The position numbers and the translations under genes are program-made. DNA of 26,042 nt from a virus: IMG/VR virus record IMGVR_UViG_3300009410_000024, positions 1 through 26,042 of that record; one strand, given 5' to 3'. Positions 12,711 through 21,491 of this stretch are shown piece after piece. Numbering within the stretch: the stretch's first letter is position 1; each line of letters begins with the position of its first letter. The notes below the pieces were generated by a model that was not told where the DNA came from, did not search any database, and saw only the letters and a list, made by a program, of their open reading frames with translations.

Positions 12711-12850
12711 CCGCCGACGCTCGGAGAATACCGGGGCGTTCGTTAAGTAAAACTGTCGCGTCGCTATGCCGTGCGCTGGCGGCGTCTCGGGCGCAGATAC
12801 CGGTGTTTTGCGAGGGTCAAACCCTAAAACAAATTAACGGAGGTAATCGG
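12711..12850 (+). other. GC-richer non-coding stretch before the SSB-like gene
   Basis: No convincing gene is present in these 140 bases. It is GC-richer than its neighbours, with several short complementary segments. A small hairpin, AGGGT-CAA-ACCCT (12813-12825), sits shortly before the ribosome binding site of the next gene and could affect its translation. A structured leader RNA is possible. Confidence 0.3.
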
Positions 12851-13603
12851 ATGAGCATTAGAGACATTCTTAAACAACGATCAGAGGCACGTGACAAGGC
12901 AGCGAGCGGAGAAAGCGAGTTTCCGGAAGGTGTCACGCGTTATGTAAAACTCGGCAGACACGGCGAGATCAATAAAGACGGACGCACTCTCGTATTGTTA
13001 GGGTCTCCGGACGATTGGTTTATCTATTTTGTACACGAAGACAAGACGTATAATGGACGCGGCTACGACCACAATTTCCGCAAGCATACGTGCTCTCACT
13101 CGCCAAAAGGAGTCGTGCAAGCTTCCGAATTAGCGAATTATCTGCGAGCAGGCAAAGACGAGTGCTTATCGTGCAAAGCCGGCGCAAAACGTAAGATGTT
13201 CTTTATGATTCCGGTATACGATCCGCAATATAAAACGTACCGTGTCATTGACATCGCGGAGTTCCATGCGGATAGCCTGATCGCTGACTACGATAAGATC
13301 GAGAAAACGATGCAGAAAGCGACAAAGAATCCGGAATACTCCATCGTAGGGGAAGCGGCGTTCTTTAAGCAAGTCGATAAGACGTACTCACTCGAATCGG
13401 GCGACGTAGAAGACGATGTAATCGAAGCAGCAAAGACGTTCATCGGGGCAGACTTCGGCTTTGAAGAACTCGCTAATTTCCGCGAAAAGGACGACATTGT
13501 CACGCTATTGAGCGAGGCGGTCGGCGGCATCGACAAAAGCGTGCTACCGAACCAAACGCCAGCAGACGACGAACTACCAGCCGAAGAAAAATTCGAATTT
13601 TAA
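12851..13603 (+). CDS. Zinc-containing single-stranded-DNA-binding-like protein (gp32 type)
   Basis: The 250-residue protein starts at the ATG with ACGGAGG upstream; the open frame upstream to 12803 lacks a ribosome binding site. Residues 25-135 look like an OB-type core. It contains a probable zinc site formed by His79, Cys81, Cys105 and Cys108 (HTCSH and CLSCKAGAKRK), like the zinc site inside T4 gp32. The tail is acidic and ends in aromatic residues (DDELPAEEKFEF), typical of SSB proteins that recruit partners. It would coat single strands at the phage fork and in recombination. The assignment rests on pattern rather than close homology. Confidence 0.7.
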   Translation: MSIRDILKQRSEARDKAASGESEFPEGVTRYVKLGRHGEINKDGRTLVLLGSPDDWFIYFVHEDKTYNGRGYDHNFRKHTCSHSPKGVVQASELANYLRAGKDECLSCKAGAKRKMFFMIPVYDPQYKTYRVIDIAEFHADSLIADYDKIEKTMQKATKNPEYSIVGEAAFFKQVDKTYSLESGDVEDDVIEAAKTFIGADFGFEELANFREKDDIVTLLSEAVGGIDKSVLPNQTPADDELPAEEKFEF

Positions 13604-13616
13604 GGAGGACGTATAG

Positions 13617-13871
13617 ATGCGGGAAATTAAAACGAAAGCGCAGACGTTAGATTTATCGAAAAAGGTCACCGTAGAAGTTTCGTTGGCGGAATTGATCGTG
13701 TTATCCGCGGCCCTCGTCGAGATCGATAGTGACGTAGTTTACCATAATCTCGAATGGAATTATAACGAGTCAACGATAGACAGTATTGATCGGATTGGAG
13801 TTTGTACGTCAGATATTGCGAAGAACATCGGCACTATTATTTCGGAACACATCCCGAAGGAGGACGAATAG
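13617..13871 (+). CDS. Hypothetical protein (84 aa)
   Basis: AAGGAGGACG precedes the ATG and the stop touches the next start. The sequence starts MREIKTKAQTLDLSKK and continues VTVEVSLAELIVLSAALVEI, with a mainly helical second half. It lies between the SSB-like and resolvase-like genes. No family recognised. Confidence 0.65.
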   Translation: MREIKTKAQTLDLSKKVTVEVSLAELIVLSAALVEIDSDVVYHNLEWNYNESTIDSIDRIGVCTSDIAKNIGTIISEHIPKEDE

Positions 13872-14306
13872 ATGGCGCACAAAGAAGAAACGATCGGCAA
13901 GTTCGCCGAAATGATCGCCCGAGCTGCCTTAATGGCGGCCGGCTGGTCAGGCGTAAGCAAGCCGGAAACTGAAGAGCCGTATGATATTCTCGCAGCCGAT
14001 CCGTTTAGTGGCGATATCAAGCGGTTTCAAGTAAAGACGATTCGTGATCGTATGGACTCCCGCGGATATCTGACGGTTAGTGGACGCAAGAATACGGGGC
14101 TACCTTACACGAAAGCCGACACGGACTATTTTATCGGCGTCCTGATCGAAGCTGACGTGACTAAAGCGTATATGTTCGAGTGCCGCGGTATTACGGACTA
14201 TTGGATGCCGAAGCGAAACGAAGGTAAGCGCGAATGGATCGAACTAAAACTCAATTTGGATCGCGATTTCTTGGCGACGATTGAAAACGAAGCGGAGGCG
14301 GTTTGA
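13872..14306 (+). CDS. PD-(D/E)XK endonuclease, Holliday-junction-resolvase-like
   Basis: The 144-residue protein has the order seen in small PD-(D/E)XK resolvases and group I-type endonucleases: an acidic helix GKFAEMIARAALMAAGW (Glu13), Asp38 in EPYDIL, and QVK (Gln53-Lys55) in FQVKTIRDR. Asp38 and Lys55 are spaced as expected for the catalytic metal site. It probably acts on branched DNA during phage replication and recombination, beside the RuvC-like protein at 20643. The start codon directly abuts the previous stop (TAG-ATG). Confidence 0.75.
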   Translation: MAHKEETIGKFAEMIARAALMAAGWSGVSKPETEEPYDILAADPFSGDIKRFQVKTIRDRMDSRGYLTVSGRKNTGLPYTKADTDYFIGVLIEADVTKAYMFECRGITDYWMPKRNEGKREWIELKLNLDRDFLATIENEAEAV

Positions 14307-14328
14307 CCTTACCGGGTCGGACGGTCAA
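14303..14328 (+). repeat. Inverted repeat around the stop codon of the resolvase-like gene
   Basis: TTGACC (14303-14308) and GGTCAA (14323-14328) flank a 14-base GC-rich loop and precede the AAAGGAGG of the next gene. No T-run follows. It may affect mRNA processing or translation of the next gene. Confidence 0.4.
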
Positions 14329-14346
14329 TAAAAGGAGGACGAATCA

Positions 14347-15540
14347 ATGGCGGCATTAAAAGGCGTAAAGACGATCGATATGAAAGACGGAGAGATTACG
14401 AAAGTGTCGTATGAAGGTGCGGAGTATGAACGCGTTGAGGGGGACGCGAAGGTAGGCGATTTATTCTTACCGAGGAAGGGATTCCACGATATGACCGCCG
14501 GATCATTTTATGAAATCGAAGAGGTTGATCCCGATGGCGACGCTTATTTCTTTGACGATAGTGGTTGGTCAGCCGTCATTTGTAGCGATGATTACTTTCC
14601 ATTCCGCAAGAAGCATGTCCGGATAAATGTCGGTGATTATGCGAAGGTGATCGATTGTGCTGAAGAATGGAAAGTTGCTCAGGGAGACTTCGTTAAGGTT
14701 TTGATCGATGACAAAAAGTACCGTCCGTTTCAGTGCAAGGTTCAGAACGGAGAGTTTGTTGGGGAAACCGTTTGGATGCATGAATCCGAACTAGTCCTCG
14801 CAACCGAAGCCGAAGTCGCAGCCGCCAAAGAAGCGGAAGAGGCGGAGACTCCGTTGAAGGTCGGAGATTACGCGAAGGTTATCAACAACGTTATGGAGTA
14901 TCGCGAAGGTAATATCGTTAAAATTGCGGAAGGCGGCAGTAGATTCGATTTTAAAGTCGATTTCATTAACGTGACTGGATTGTCTAAATTCCCAGGTCAA
15001 GTATACGGATATATCGATGCTAAAGATTTGACGCGAGCGACCGACGCAGAAGTTGCGGAAGCTAAAGCTAACCTAGCGCCTAAGTTTTCCGTAGGTGATT
15101 ATGCGAAAGTGGTCGGCGATACGTACTACAGCGACATTGTCGGAGGGGCGATCGTTAAAATTACGGACTTAGCAGACGAAGAAGGAGACTTACGTTTCGA
15201 ACTCGTTGGTGACGGTGACTATGACTACGCAAAACCGTCCTCACTTGAAAAGGTTAGCACAGAAGACGCGGATAAATACGAAGAGGAAGCGTCGACTAAA
15301 GCGAAATGGGCGAAGATCGATCGCAAAGTTGGCGAGTACAAAGTCGGCGATATTGTTGCGTATGATGATGTTGAATGGTATATGAATGGGGGAATCGGAG
15401 AAGTCGTAGCAGAAACCGACGAAGATAACTACACCCTAGTAAATTCGGTGGATTACCAAGGGAAACGCATTAGATTCGTCTCAGCTCCAGGAAAACTCAA
15501 GCTAATCACTCCGGTCGAGGCACGTTTTGACCGCAGCTAA
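14347..15540 (+). CDS. Protein of repeated SH3/KOW-like modules (397 aa)
   Basis: AAAGGAGG precedes the ATG. The protein contains about five related modules at roughly residues 36-86, 94-160, 171-240, 248-310 and 331-390. Three start with the same VGDYAKV (95-101, 172-178, 249-255) and one with VGDIVAY. Each module continues with a G-[NDA]-x-VK[IV] strand as in KOW/SH3 barrels, and modules are joined by acidic helical linkers rich in Ala and Glu. Such repeats often bind nucleic acid or protein partners. No signal peptide or membrane segment is seen, so it is probably cytoplasmic. Its function is unknown; the placement suggests an early phage role. Confidence 0.75.
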   Translation: MAALKGVKTIDMKDGEITKVSYEGAEYERVEGDAKVGDLFLPRKGFHDMTAGSFYEIEEVDPDGDAYFFDDSGWSAVICSDDYFPFRKKHVRINVGDYAKVIDCAEEWKVAQGDFVKVLIDDKKYRPFQCKVQNGEFVGETVWMHESELVLATEAEVAAAKEAEEAETPLKVGDYAKVINNVMEYREGNIVKIAEGGSRFDFKVDFINVTGLSKFPGQVYGYIDAKDLTRATDAEVAEAKANLAPKFSVGDYAKVVGDTYYSDIVGGAIVKITDLADEEGDLRFELVGDGDYDYAKPSSLEKVSTEDADKYEEEASTKAKWAKIDRKVGEYKVGDIVAYDDVEWYMNGGIGEVVAETDEDNYTLVNSVDYQGKRIRFVSAPGKLKLITPVEARFDRS

Positions 15541-15697
15541 ATGCGCCGCCTGCCAAGCGCCCATTAACGAAGGCCAGTGCGCCATCTACGACTCACTATA
15601 CGATGAGTATTGTTGCGACGGCGACTGCTGGTCGGAGTTTTATGTGGAGAATGAGGCGGCTCATAGACGGAAGTGGACGGAGGAGGTCGATCTATGA
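15527..15697 (+). CDS. Small Cys-rich, probably zinc-binding protein (56 aa)
   Basis: The TTG start has GAGG six bases upstream and overlaps the end of the previous gene. CAAC near the N-terminus and a later CCDGDC give a CxxC...CxxxC pattern of a zinc ribbon or treble-clef. The stop overlaps the following ATG (ATGA). It could be a small nucleic-acid-binding or host-takeover protein. No family recognised. Confidence 0.6.
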   Translation: MTAAKCAACQAPINEGQCAIYDSLYDEYCCDGDCWSEFYVENEAAHRRKWTEEVDL

Positions 15698-15834
15698 GAA
15701 CCGCTATCTACACGTGTATATCGTTAAGCATAGTCGGCGTTGCATACGCGTTGACACAAGGAGATTACGGACTTGCGATTCATAACGGGATCAACCTCGT
15801 TTTGTTCGCATTCTTAAACCGATATTACGGCTAA
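15694..15834 (+). CDS. Small membrane protein (46 aa)
   Basis: GGAGGAGG precedes the ATG. The protein begins MRTAIYTCISLSIVGVAYAL, a first hydrophobic segment, and has a second near HNGINLVLFAFLNRYYG. Two short membrane helices are likely. No family recognised. Confidence 0.55.
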   Translation: MRTAIYTCISLSIVGVAYALTQGDYGLAIHNGINLVLFAFLNRYYG

Positions 15835-15867
15835 CATCGACTTTTAACGAAGAAAGGAGGACGCGAC

Positions 15868-18678
15868 GTGGAAATCAAGCCGTTAAAACTAAACGTAAAT
15901 GCTCGCAAGGCGGCGCCGGCGACCGAAGTCGCTAAGCGCAAAAAAGCGGCTAAGTCTGACGAAACACTAGAAGAAGCATTCGAACGTCTAAAGAGAACGT
16001 GTAAGTTCTCCGATAAAGAAAGTCGCGAATTTGAAGCGGCGTGGCGAGCGCAGAAAGCCGGCGAGTTAGTTCGTACTAAAAATACGAAACTGACTAAAAC
16101 GGAAGCAGTCGCAATCGGGCGCCGTCATCTTGAAAAAGAAAACGAATCTTTGCGACACGAACGTATGCAGGAGACGCTACGAACGAAGCCCGATAACTAT
16201 TACGTTATTACAAGAGACTCCGACCTGGCTCCTATGATCGAACGATTACGAGCCGAAGTTCGGGCGCAGCAACTAGATCCGTGGTTCCGAAAAGTGTTCG
16301 ATCTGTTTAACAATACGCATATTCGGGGTAAGTTAGCCGAGCGCGGCATCGAAGTTCCTTTGGCCGTTTCATTTACGGAATGGGATACGGAGACTTCCGG
16401 TACAGATACGTTTATGGATATGTCGGGTGGTTATTCGTTTTGGCTTCCGTGTTTAAATGAAGGCTACTACGTCGCGTACGGCCATTTAACGGGAGATGAG
16501 CAGTGTACACGATCGGTTGCGCTCGATATCTGCCGAGCATTTATCGAAGACGCGCGACACATAAAATCGTTCCACAATACGCCCTTTGACTACGCTATGT
16601 TCTTGAATGATGGACTAAAACCGAAAGGATTCCGATACGACTCACTTGATGCTGCTCGATTAATGAACGAACACGAGCCATCGTTTGGCCTGAAGGAATT
16701 AGATACGAAATACAAAGAACATACGGGAACAACGCGCCTAGATGGGTACACTTTCGAGGACCTGTTCGGAAAAGGTTCTCCGATGATTTATTCGCCTGAG
16801 ATCGTTGGCATCTACGCGATAAAGGACGTTGAAAAGGGTTGGTATCTAACGCGTTGGCAGATCGACATGATGCTGAAAATAGACGATTTATACTATCCGT
16901 ATTTTGAAATTCGTCAGTATCTATACGAAGTAAACACGACGATCGAACGAACCGGTTTCGTAATCGATGACGACGAATTGATGCGACTTAAATCGGAATA
17001 TGAGCCGCAGTTACAGAAAGCGATCGATGATCTTAACGAAGCGTACGGGATCGATGGCGAGTTCTTGCGTACCATGTCGATGCACATAAAAGGTGAGAAG
17101 ATCCGTGCGTGGCAAACAAACCGTGAAAAGCAAATTGCGAAACAGAAGGAAATGCTTGCGAAATGTGAAGAGGAGTTGCATAAAGCGAACCCGGCAACCA
17201 AGAAATATACGCAGCTTAAAGAGCGTATCCGGAAGTATAAGACGGAGCCACTTGCGCCTGCTATTCCGGAAAATGCACCCGATTTTATACACGAATTCAA
17301 CTTAGATTCCGACCAGCACCTACAGTATTTAATTTATGACGTCCTCGGCATTGAAGATAAAACGAAAATTATCGATAAGAAGAAGGCGCGTGCCGTAAGT
17401 AAGGACGTTCTTGCGCTGTATTTTAAAGAAGATGCACGTCTGAAACCACTTGCTGTATTCTCGGAGCTATCCACATTGTTAGGTACGTTTATCAATCGTA
17501 TTCCTAACGTTAAGGACGTAGACGGACGGCTCCATACGCAACTACAAACCGTATCAACGGGGCGCTATAGTTCGAAAAGCTACAACGGAAAAGATAACGA
17601 TCTTTATAGAAACGATATCAATGACAAGAATTTTCTCGAATACATGCGTCTATTAGTAGATGCGCCAAAGAAGACGGGTAAGGGGCGGAACATCCAAAAC
17701 ATTCCGTCGCGGACTGAAAAAGGTCAACGTGTACGAATGGCGTTTAAGCCGCCGGAAGGCCATACGTTCATTGGTTCGGATCTATCGTCAATCGAGCCGA
17801 GAATCCAAGCGCATAGAATGGCAACCGAATTTAACGATGAGATATTTGCGGATATGTACCGACGCGGACTAGATCCTTACGTTGAGTTCGCGTCTATCTT
17901 ATTCGATGTCCCACGCGAAATCTGTACAGAGGAACATTATAAATCCGTAAAAGGAACCGACGATGCTGTGCCAGCCTATCGTAAAGCTATGAAGCAGATG
18001 TTTCTCGCAATAGGATACGGGCAAGCGTTCGATATGTTTTATAAAGGCGTCATCCCTTTTGATATCGGAAAGGACCAGGCATTAGTCGCTTATGAGAAGT
18101 TTGACGAGATTCTACCGGGCTTCAAAGGCATGGTCGAGTCTACATTCGAGCATCTACGTAAGCACGGCTGGACGGCAACGATTTTTAAGCAGAAACGACG
18201 ATTCCCGGGCTATGTCGAAAAATACAAACGGCTTTGCCAGCTAATGCGTAGAAGCGGTATCGCGGATAAAAACGATCCTGACCTCGGCAAGAAAGCGAAT
18301 AAATTACGTTGGGAAGATCGGTCGGAGTTTTGGGACTTAATGCGATTTACTGGCGGCTGCGAACGCGCTGCATTTAACCATACGATTCAGGGGTCGGGTG
18401 CAAATATCTTACAGATGTGTATGATACGCGCTTATTACGAGTGTGTTTTAGAGCGCGGCTGGGAATTCCCACTGACGCTTCACGACGAATTGAAGACGGC
18501 TACTCCAAACGAGCAACTAACAAAAGAAGCGGTCGAGCTATTTGACGACATTATGACAAACACGTTTACGCTCGTACTTCCGTTAGGTTGCGACACGGTA
18601 ATTGAGCCGTGCTGGATGGACGAATACAGTCCCGAGGATTGGGATTTCGAGAATTGCAAACCTAAGGAGGAAATTTGA
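15868..18678 (+). CDS. Family A DNA polymerase with 3'-5' exonuclease domain
   Basis: The protein has 936 residues, starting at a GTG preceded by AAAGGAGG. The exonuclease domain carries WDTETSG (Asp173, Glu175). The polymerase motifs are all present: A, GSDLSSIEPRIQAH (Asp638, Glu643); B, KQMFLAIGYGQAF (Lys709, Tyr717); C, LHDE (His872-Asp873-Glu874). Leu713 takes the place of Phe762 of E. coli Pol I. A long charged helical insert, about residues 400-460 (REKQIAKQKEMLAKCEEELH), may be the thumb or a processivity element. No 5' nuclease domain is seen. It should be the replicative polymerase of the phage. The stop overlaps the start of the next gene as TGATG. Confidence 0.95.
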   Translation: MEIKPLKLNVNARKAAPATEVAKRKKAAKSDETLEEAFERLKRTCKFSDKESREFEAAWRAQKAGELVRTKNTKLTKTEAVAIGRRHLEKENESLRHERMQETLRTKPDNYYVITRDSDLAPMIERLRAEVRAQQLDPWFRKVFDLFNNTHIRGKLAERGIEVPLAVSFTEWDTETSGTDTFMDMSGGYSFWLPCLNEGYYVAYGHLTGDEQCTRSVALDICRAFIEDARHIKSFHNTPFDYAMFLNDGLKPKGFRYDSLDAARLMNEHEPSFGLKELDTKYKEHTGTTRLDGYTFEDLFGKGSPMIYSPEIVGIYAIKDVEKGWYLTRWQIDMMLKIDDLYYPYFEIRQYLYEVNTTIERTGFVIDDDELMRLKSEYEPQLQKAIDDLNEAYGIDGEFLRTMSMHIKGEKIRAWQTNREKQIAKQKEMLAKCEEELHKANPATKKYTQLKERIRKYKTEPLAPAIPENAPDFIHEFNLDSDQHLQYLIYDVLGIEDKTKIIDKKKARAVSKDVLALYFKEDARLKPLAVFSELSTLLGTFINRIPNVKDVDGRLHTQLQTVSTGRYSSKSYNGKDNDLYRNDINDKNFLEYMRLLVDAPKKTGKGRNIQNIPSRTEKGQRVRMAFKPPEGHTFIGSDLSSIEPRIQAHRMATEFNDEIFADMYRRGLDPYVEFASILFDVPREICTEEHYKSVKGTDDAVPAYRKAMKQMFLAIGYGQAFDMFYKGVIPFDIGKDQALVAYEKFDEILPGFKGMVESTFEHLRKHGWTATIFKQKRRFPGYVEKYKRLCQLMRRSGIADKNDPDLGKKANKLRWEDRSEFWDLMRFTGGCERAAFNHTIQGSGANILQMCMIRAYYECVLERGWEFPLTLHDELKTATPNEQLTKEAVELFDDIMTNTFTLVLPLGCDTVIEPCWMDEYSPEDWDFENCKPKEEI

Positions 18679-19403
18679 TGATTCCACAAACATACGTAGT
18701 GCTCGATTTAGAAACGACGGGACTCGATCATAAAAATGATCAGATTATCGAAATTGGCGCAATTAAAATTCGACTTGGCGGTCGGGTGTGTGAATTCGAA
18801 GAGGTAAGCCGTTTTCATACGATGGTCGCGTTAGAAGAAGGTCGTGAGTTGCCGGAATTCATCACGAATCTAACCGGAATCACGGAGGAAGACCTCGAAG
18901 ATGCTCCGGAAGAGTGGGACGCGCTGGACGAATTACAAAACTTCATCGGAGACGCTATCGTTGTTGCGCAGAACGCACCGTTTGATCTTTCGTTCATTAG
19001 TCGCGGGGGCATCGAGCCGGAGCGTTTCTATTGTACGAGAGCCATGGCGCGATTCGTAGAGCCGGAGTTATCAGCGTCATTAAAAGACGTGACTAAACGT
19101 AACGGAATTTCGTTAGAAGGCCATCACCGATCGTTAAATGACGTTGAGGCGACGATCGAAGTTTTTCGTAGATACTTACCGCAAGTGGCCGGTGAATATA
19201 ACGACTTTGCGAACGTAGTTATGGAGGCGCCGGACAGACCAATGAAATTCGTTCCCAAGCACGCAATCGTTTGGGAGGTTCAGATGGTTGCACTATCTAA
19301 AGCGGATCTGCTGCGTATTTACCAGGCGCTAAGAGATAACGAAGCAATGTCGTTAAAGATCGGCTCTATCCTCGAACGCAATATGAAGGGCGTGATTAAG
19401 TGA
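18678..19403 (+). CDS. DnaQ-like DEDDh 3'-5' exonuclease
   Basis: The 241-residue protein starts at the ATG overlapping the polymerase stop, preceded by AAGGAGG. All DEDDh residues are seen: Asp10 and Glu12 in VVLDLETTGL, Asp103 in NAPFDLSF, and His150/Asp155 in HHRSLNDVEAT. The C-terminal 70 residues are an extra helical part with no recognised domain. It may proofread, trim recombination ends or degrade host DNA. Since the polymerase has its own exonuclease domain, it is not needed as the only proofreader. Confidence 0.88.
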   Translation: MIPQTYVVLDLETTGLDHKNDQIIEIGAIKIRLGGRVCEFEEVSRFHTMVALEEGRELPEFITNLTGITEEDLEDAPEEWDALDELQNFIGDAIVVAQNAPFDLSFISRGGIEPERFYCTRAMARFVEPELSASLKDVTKRNGISLEGHHRSLNDVEATIEVFRRYLPQVAGEYNDFANVVMEAPDRPMKFVPKHAIVWEVQMVALSKADLLRIYQALRDNEAMSLKIGSILERNMKGVIK

Positions 19404-20449
19404 CGGCAGACAAACGAAAATTAGCGGCTCAATTACTTAGCAACAGCGAACCCGAACCGACATCATTTGCGCAGTCAATCGCAGATGAACTGGTATCGTA
19501 TCTTAACGAATGGCACTCGCTACCTGAAACGTGGGATAACCAACTAGATGCGGATATTCACCGATGGTATGCGAACGCGCCAAACGTATTTCCGAAGCGC
19601 CCGTACTTTTCGCCATCGGCAGCAAACGCGTGCCCGCGTGAATTGTACCACAAGGCGTTGAACGATCCGAAGGACGTCGAATCAAAGCCGCCATATCAAG
19701 GACGTTGGACGCGTCTGGGAACGGCGATCGGCGACATGATCCAGCGCGATATCTTATTTATGGCGAAGCACTTCGGTAAAAAGACCGGACGCGTGTGTCC
19801 GTTTGACTTCGAACGCAACGAGGACGGAACGCCGGTATTTGAGGACTTCGCCAAACGCAATCACAAGATCGAGCGCGGCGGGCAAACGTTCTACCTATAC
19901 GGGACTTGCGACGGTATTCTGCGCTACGTAACGGCAGACGGCGAGATCCTACGCGTTGGCCTCGAAATCAAGTCGAAGCAAACGTCCGCGGCTAGGACGT
20001 CTTTACACTCGATGCGAGAGCCGGACCCGAAGCACGTCGCACAATGCGTGACTTACGGACCGATGTACGGCGTTGATTACTACGTCATTTTGTACGTCAA
20101 TGCGTCCAAGAAATCGTGGGTATACCCGGAAGGCGAGTTCGAGAAGACGCCGGACATCCGAGCGTTTGGCCTCGAAATCAAGCCGCATGACATTGACGAG
20201 ATTCTTGATAGATTCGTAGATATCCGGAATGCGGTCGATGCGGGCAAACCACCGGAACTAGACCTCGGAGCATGGACGTTCAACAACTTTAAGACTGCGA
20301 TTGCTAAGTCGTTAACGGACGAGGAATTACAGACCATTCGCGAGAAAGTAGCGCAGGTTCGCAGATCGGGCATGTACGCAAGCACGAAGCAGCAGTACGC
20401 AGAGGCGTTGGCGTTTATCGAGAGAGTTCGAGAAGGGGAGGCGGTTTGA
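19400..20449 (+). CDS. RecB/Cas4-like PD-(D/E)XK exonuclease
   Basis: The 349-residue protein begins at a GTG overlapping the previous TGA (GTGA). The nuclease core is clear: Asp171 in YGTCDGIL, Glu189-Ile-Lys191 in GLEIKSKQT, and the QxxxY motif Gln215-Tyr219 in HVAQCVTYG. A Cys78 in NACPRELYH resembles the first Cys of Cas4/AddB iron-sulfur nucleases, but the usual C-terminal three-Cys cluster is absent. It probably resects double-strand ends for phage recombination with the SSB-like and resolvase proteins. No CRISPR array or other cas gene is near, so it is not called a Cas protein. Confidence 0.82.
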   Translation: MTADKRKLAAQLLSNSEPEPTSFAQSIADELVSYLNEWHSLPETWDNQLDADIHRWYANAPNVFPKRPYFSPSAANACPRELYHKALNDPKDVESKPPYQGRWTRLGTAIGDMIQRDILFMAKHFGKKTGRVCPFDFERNEDGTPVFEDFAKRNHKIERGGQTFYLYGTCDGILRYVTADGEILRVGLEIKSKQTSAARTSLHSMREPDPKHVAQCVTYGPMYGVDYYVILYVNASKKSWVYPEGEFEKTPDIRAFGLEIKPHDIDEILDRFVDIRNAVDAGKPPELDLGAWTFNNFKTAIAKSLTDEELQTIREKVAQVRRSGMYASTKQQYAEALAFIERVREGEAV

Positions 20450-20646
20450 TGACGATAGATGACGTTCAGAAACGCGTAGAAGTTATCCGACAGATATCCC
20501 TCGACGACGAAGCGGCACACGGTGTGGAAGACGAATTGTATATCGATGTTTTAGAGGCAATCGCAAATGGCGCAGACAACCCGGAAAAACTTGCGGCAGA
20601 GGCGTTAAAGACGCAGGATATCGAATTTTATCGGTGGTGCGGATGA
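20449..20646 (+). CDS. Hypothetical protein (65 aa)
   Basis: The ATG overlaps the preceding stop (TGATG), with GGGGAGGCGG upstream. The acidic, helical protein starts MTIDDVQKRVEVIRQI and ends EFYRWCG. It is coupled to both neighbours. No family recognised. Confidence 0.6.
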   Translation: MTIDDVQKRVEVIRQISLDDEAAHGVEDELYIDVLEAIANGADNPEKLAAEALKTQDIEFYRWCG

Positions 20647-21179
20647 CCGCCGCCAAGCCTATCCGCATCCTTGCGCTAGACATATCAACTAATCCAGGCT
20701 TCGCAGTCCTCGAGGTTAAGCACCTAAAGTCTGGACCGCGTATCAACCTCGTACACGTAACGTCTGTCAGCACGTCAAGCCAATCGCCGGATAGCCATCG
20801 ATACTCTTACATCGAAGCTGCAACAACAATGGTTCTGCACGAATACGGACCGTTTGACGTAGTTGTCCGCGAACATTTCACTGGCGGTCGAAATAAGAGG
20901 GCGACGCAAACAGTGTTCGGAGCATGGTCGGTCATTGATATGGCGCTTGGTAAATATGGATACAAGGCCGATGTAGAGATACCGCCGACCACAGTTAAAC
21001 GGGATGTGACCGGAAAAGGCAGCGCATCAAAGGACGAAGTAGAGGCGGGGGTAAGGCGTATGCTTGCGTTACCGGATGACTTTACGTTTCGTACGGATGA
21101 TGAATCGGATGCGGTGGCGGTTGGGCTTTCGTATATGGTTCGTGAAGGCGTAATTGAGAAACCGAAAGGGGCGAAATAG
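20643..21179 (+). CDS. RuvC-like Holliday junction resolvase
   Basis: The 178-residue protein has the RNase H-fold order of RuvC. Asp13 lies in the first strand (IRILALDISTNPGFAVLE), Glu77 in VVREHFTGG, Lys/Asp near 118-131 in the segment around PPTTVKRDVTG, and Asp156 in DDESDAVAVG. Small RuvC-like resolvases occur in Firmicute phages and resolve branched replication products. The start ATG overlaps the previous stop (ATGA); the frame is open to a GTG 9 bases upstream, which is possible but less favoured. Confidence 0.85.
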   Translation: MTAAKPIRILALDISTNPGFAVLEVKHLKSGPRINLVHVTSVSTSSQSPDSHRYSYIEAATTMVLHEYGPFDVVVREHFTGGRNKRATQTVFGAWSVIDMALGKYGYKADVEIPPTTVKRDVTGKGSASKDEVEAGVRRMLALPDDFTFRTDDESDAVAVGLSYMVREGVIEKPKGAK

Positions 21180-21479
21180 ATGCGTGTAGAGATTAACGTC
21201 GCTAACGGAAGCGGTCGCAAGTGGATTGACGAACAGCACTACGTTGATATGTCGAGCTACGCAACGAAATGGACGACCACGCTAAATTTCTCCGCGTGGA
21301 AGAAAGGCGAGGCGGCTTCGCTCGGTTTCTACGACCGCACGTACTTTTCGTGGCAGCGAGTGCTTCCGCATAAGATCGCCTGGAAGATTGCGAAGACACA
21401 ATTACGGAGTCATGTACGGAATTTGAATCGTGAGTTAAAGAAACGCGGTCATGACCTTACGTTAGAAATGAAAATATAG
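21180..21479 (+). CDS. Hypothetical protein (99 aa)
   Basis: The ATG abuts the previous TAG, with AAAGGGG upstream. The protein begins MRVEINVANGSGRKWIDEQH and its second half is basic (RSHVRNLNRELKKRGHDL), which may bind nucleic acid. No family recognised. Confidence 0.65.
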   Translation: MRVEINVANGSGRKWIDEQHYVDMSSYATKWTTTLNFSAWKKGEAASLGFYDRTYFSWQRVLPHKIAWKIAKTQLRSHVRNLNRELKKRGHDLTLEMKI

Positions 21480-21491
21480 GAGGCGGAATAA

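Noticed and set aside
15603-15785. Plus-strand open frame of 60 codons between the repeat protein and the polymerase
   Set aside because: Two other frames here (15527-15697 and 15694-15834) have ribosome binding sites, coupling and a Cys motif or membrane segments; this frame is Arg-rich and overlaps both.
16914-17300. Long minus-strand open frame (128 codons) inside the polymerase gene
   Set aside because: It is antisense to a well-supported polymerase, has no ribosome binding site and gives a Cys/Ser/Phe-rich translation typical of shadow frames.
19400-20449. Cas4 as part of a CRISPR system
   Set aside because: There is no CRISPR array and no other cas gene in the window, and the C-terminal Cys cluster is missing. 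The neighbours are phage replication and recombination genes.
20080-20520. Minus-strand open frame of 146 codons over the RecB-like gene
   Set aside because: It overlaps a nuclease gene with clear motifs and has low-complexity Ser/Arg-rich translation and no promoter or ribosome binding site.
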